Below are positions 62,847-64,000 of a stretch of 64,000 bases of DNA, one piece after another. Position numbers and translations under genes: made by a program. Positions within the stretch are counted from its first letter, which is position 1; the number at the start of each line of letters is the position of its first letter. The DNA comes from Artemia franciscana (Eukaryota; Arthropoda; Branchiopoda; Anostraca; Artemiidae). The notes under the pieces were generated by a model. That model was not told the DNA's origin. It saw nothing but the letters and a program-made list of their open reading frames with translations, and did no database searches. The stretch is taken from assembly GCF_032884065.1 (NCBI RefSeq), contig NC_088872.1:34630917-34694916 (forward strand), given 5' to 3'.

Positions 62847-64000
62847 AGCAGACAATAACGGAGATTCTGCTGTTTAACGACAGCTATTTAATGCAAGTTG
62901 AATAATGAGTTGAATTATTCGATGTAGCTTGTAGAAAATTCCTAATATATTTAATGGAACACTCGATATATCCCAAGGTCATGTGCAGTTAATTTTAATA
63001 TGAGTTTATCCTCGGGTCGTACGGCTTGTTCTGCAAACAGTAATATGTTTGGGGTCTTATTGATTGGTCTTAATTGTATTAAATATAATAGTAATGGGTT
63101 GGGAGTGGCAAGGCTGTTCAATGTGGTGCATATGTCAATTTTTGCATGTTTTCACGAATGACTTTGCGATTTCATTACAGGACTTATCAGGGAGGGTGGC
63201 AATGGGTAGAAGATGTTTTTGTATATTTTTCTAATAATGTTGGAAAATTTATTCTTTAAATTTATTTTTGTTCTTCCGTTTTTATTGTTCTATTTACACT
63301 AATTTTAAAACACTACTTTCTTTGTATAAATTTCATGAGCAATAAGAAATACAGCTTAAATGCTAATAATCGAGAATAGAACAAACAGCTAAAATAATAC
63401 TAAGTGAGTGAAAAAACATTTAATTTAAAAATAAATTACGTAAAAAACTTTTGTAACTTAAAAAGTTCCTTCTTTCTAGCCCCAATACCGTCTGTAACCA
63501 TAGCTGTACGGTGCGTATCCATATGATGGATATGCGTAACTATATGAAGGGTAGTAATGACCATAATAATGGTAAGGATAGTAACTATAATGATGAGTTT
63601 CTGCTCCTTTCAGATCTTCTTCGACAGGTGCGTCCATTTCAGATGCTTCTCTTCTCGGCCTGTAACTAGTTTCGTCAAAGGGAAGATCACCTCTGCTAGC
63701 TGTTAACTCTATATCTTGAAAATCAATAGCTGGTTCCCTTGGATTATTTGGTTTGGCTAATACCGCAGTGACATAAAGGGCAACAAGTAGAATCTAGAAA
63801 AAGATAAAGTATTTATATTGATATAGATAAGTATGTAAAAAATATGTATATATCCCTTGGAGATCCATATTCTACTAATCCTGCAAAGACGCCAAGAATA
63901 ACAAGCAAAATCAAGATCAAAGTTCAATATGAATGTTATGTGAGCATTTCTAAATTCAAATACCAATTTCAATTGGAATATCAGTAATGCATTTAAAAAT
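62847..64000. repeat. Third copy of the duplication's left part (runs off the window)
   Basis: Matches 13856 to about 15005 of duplication A, same orientation, beginning 'gcagacaataacggagattctgctg'. Confidence 0.88.
63476..63793 (-). CDS. Secreted Tyr-rich peptide precursor, copy 4, exon 2 (exon 1 outside window)
   Basis: Exon 2 after TTTTTCTAG encodes ILLVALYVTAVLA (rest of the signal peptide), KPNNPREP, a propeptide with small changes (TASRGDLPFDETSYRPRREA), the dibasic site RPRR, and a Tyr/His-rich end. That end carries PYSYGYRRY before WG, an additional eight residues compared with copies 1 and 2. It is the longest version and probably the ancestral form, because the inverted copy 3 also has this block. 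AATAAA lies at 63286-63281 on the minus strand. The intron continues past the window end. Predicted secreted, role unknown. Confidence 0.78.
   Translation of the reverse strand: MLLVALYVTAVLAKPNNPREPAIDFQDIELTASRGDLPFDETSYRPRREASEMDAPVEEDLKGAETHHYSYYPYHYYGHYYPSYSYAYPSYGYAPYSYGYRRYWG

Overview
The window is animal nuclear DNA, most likely from an arthropod. It is AT-rich and intron-bearing, with large (TA)n tracts and several classes of eukaryotic transposon. The one conserved host gene is the 3' end of POLD1, the DNA polymerase delta catalytic subunit. A second gene family has an arthropod-style core promoter: a TATA box 30 bp upstream of a TCAGT initiator. A crustacean would fit, but the species cannot be fixed from sequence alone.

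Layout. 1-4850 holds the last two POLD1 exons, separated by a 4.5 kb intron containing (TA)n, a complete non-autonomous Helitron (349-1587) and a long foldback element (2224-3960). 4850-12980 is gene-poor: degraded reading frames, two minisatellites (one switching strand) and a LINE 3' tail.

12981-24957 and 25912-44832 are two copies of one segmental duplication. Each carries, in order, a minus-strand gene for a small secreted Tyr-rich precursor, a Penelope-like retroelement with a GIY-YIG domain, and a tandem array of roughly 1 kb units. On the minus strand the array encodes a CARD-like exon and a Cys-rich (four CxxC) exon. The second copy is interrupted by a 1.1 kb retroelement inside exon 1 of the Tyr-rich gene and by a 3.1 kb LINE inside the array. 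A third, inverted fragment of the Tyr-rich gene starts where the second duplication ends (44832), and a fourth copy runs off the window end (63476-64000).

45330-59327 is repeat territory: 141 bp and about 790 bp tandem repeats, several foldback copies, a tRNA-like sequence and a large inverted repeat near 57.9 kb. 59328-62526 is a mosaic of Helitron pieces, (TA)n tracts and a retroelement tail, with a broken Pif1-type Helitron helicase on the minus strand.

The most interesting content is (a) the Tyr-rich secreted peptide family with a conserved dibasic processing site, (b) the tandem CARD/zinc-finger-like array, mostly decayed but strongly amplified, and (c) foldback elements whose two arms stay complementary within a copy while differing between copies. 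All comparisons were made by eye; no database search was possible.
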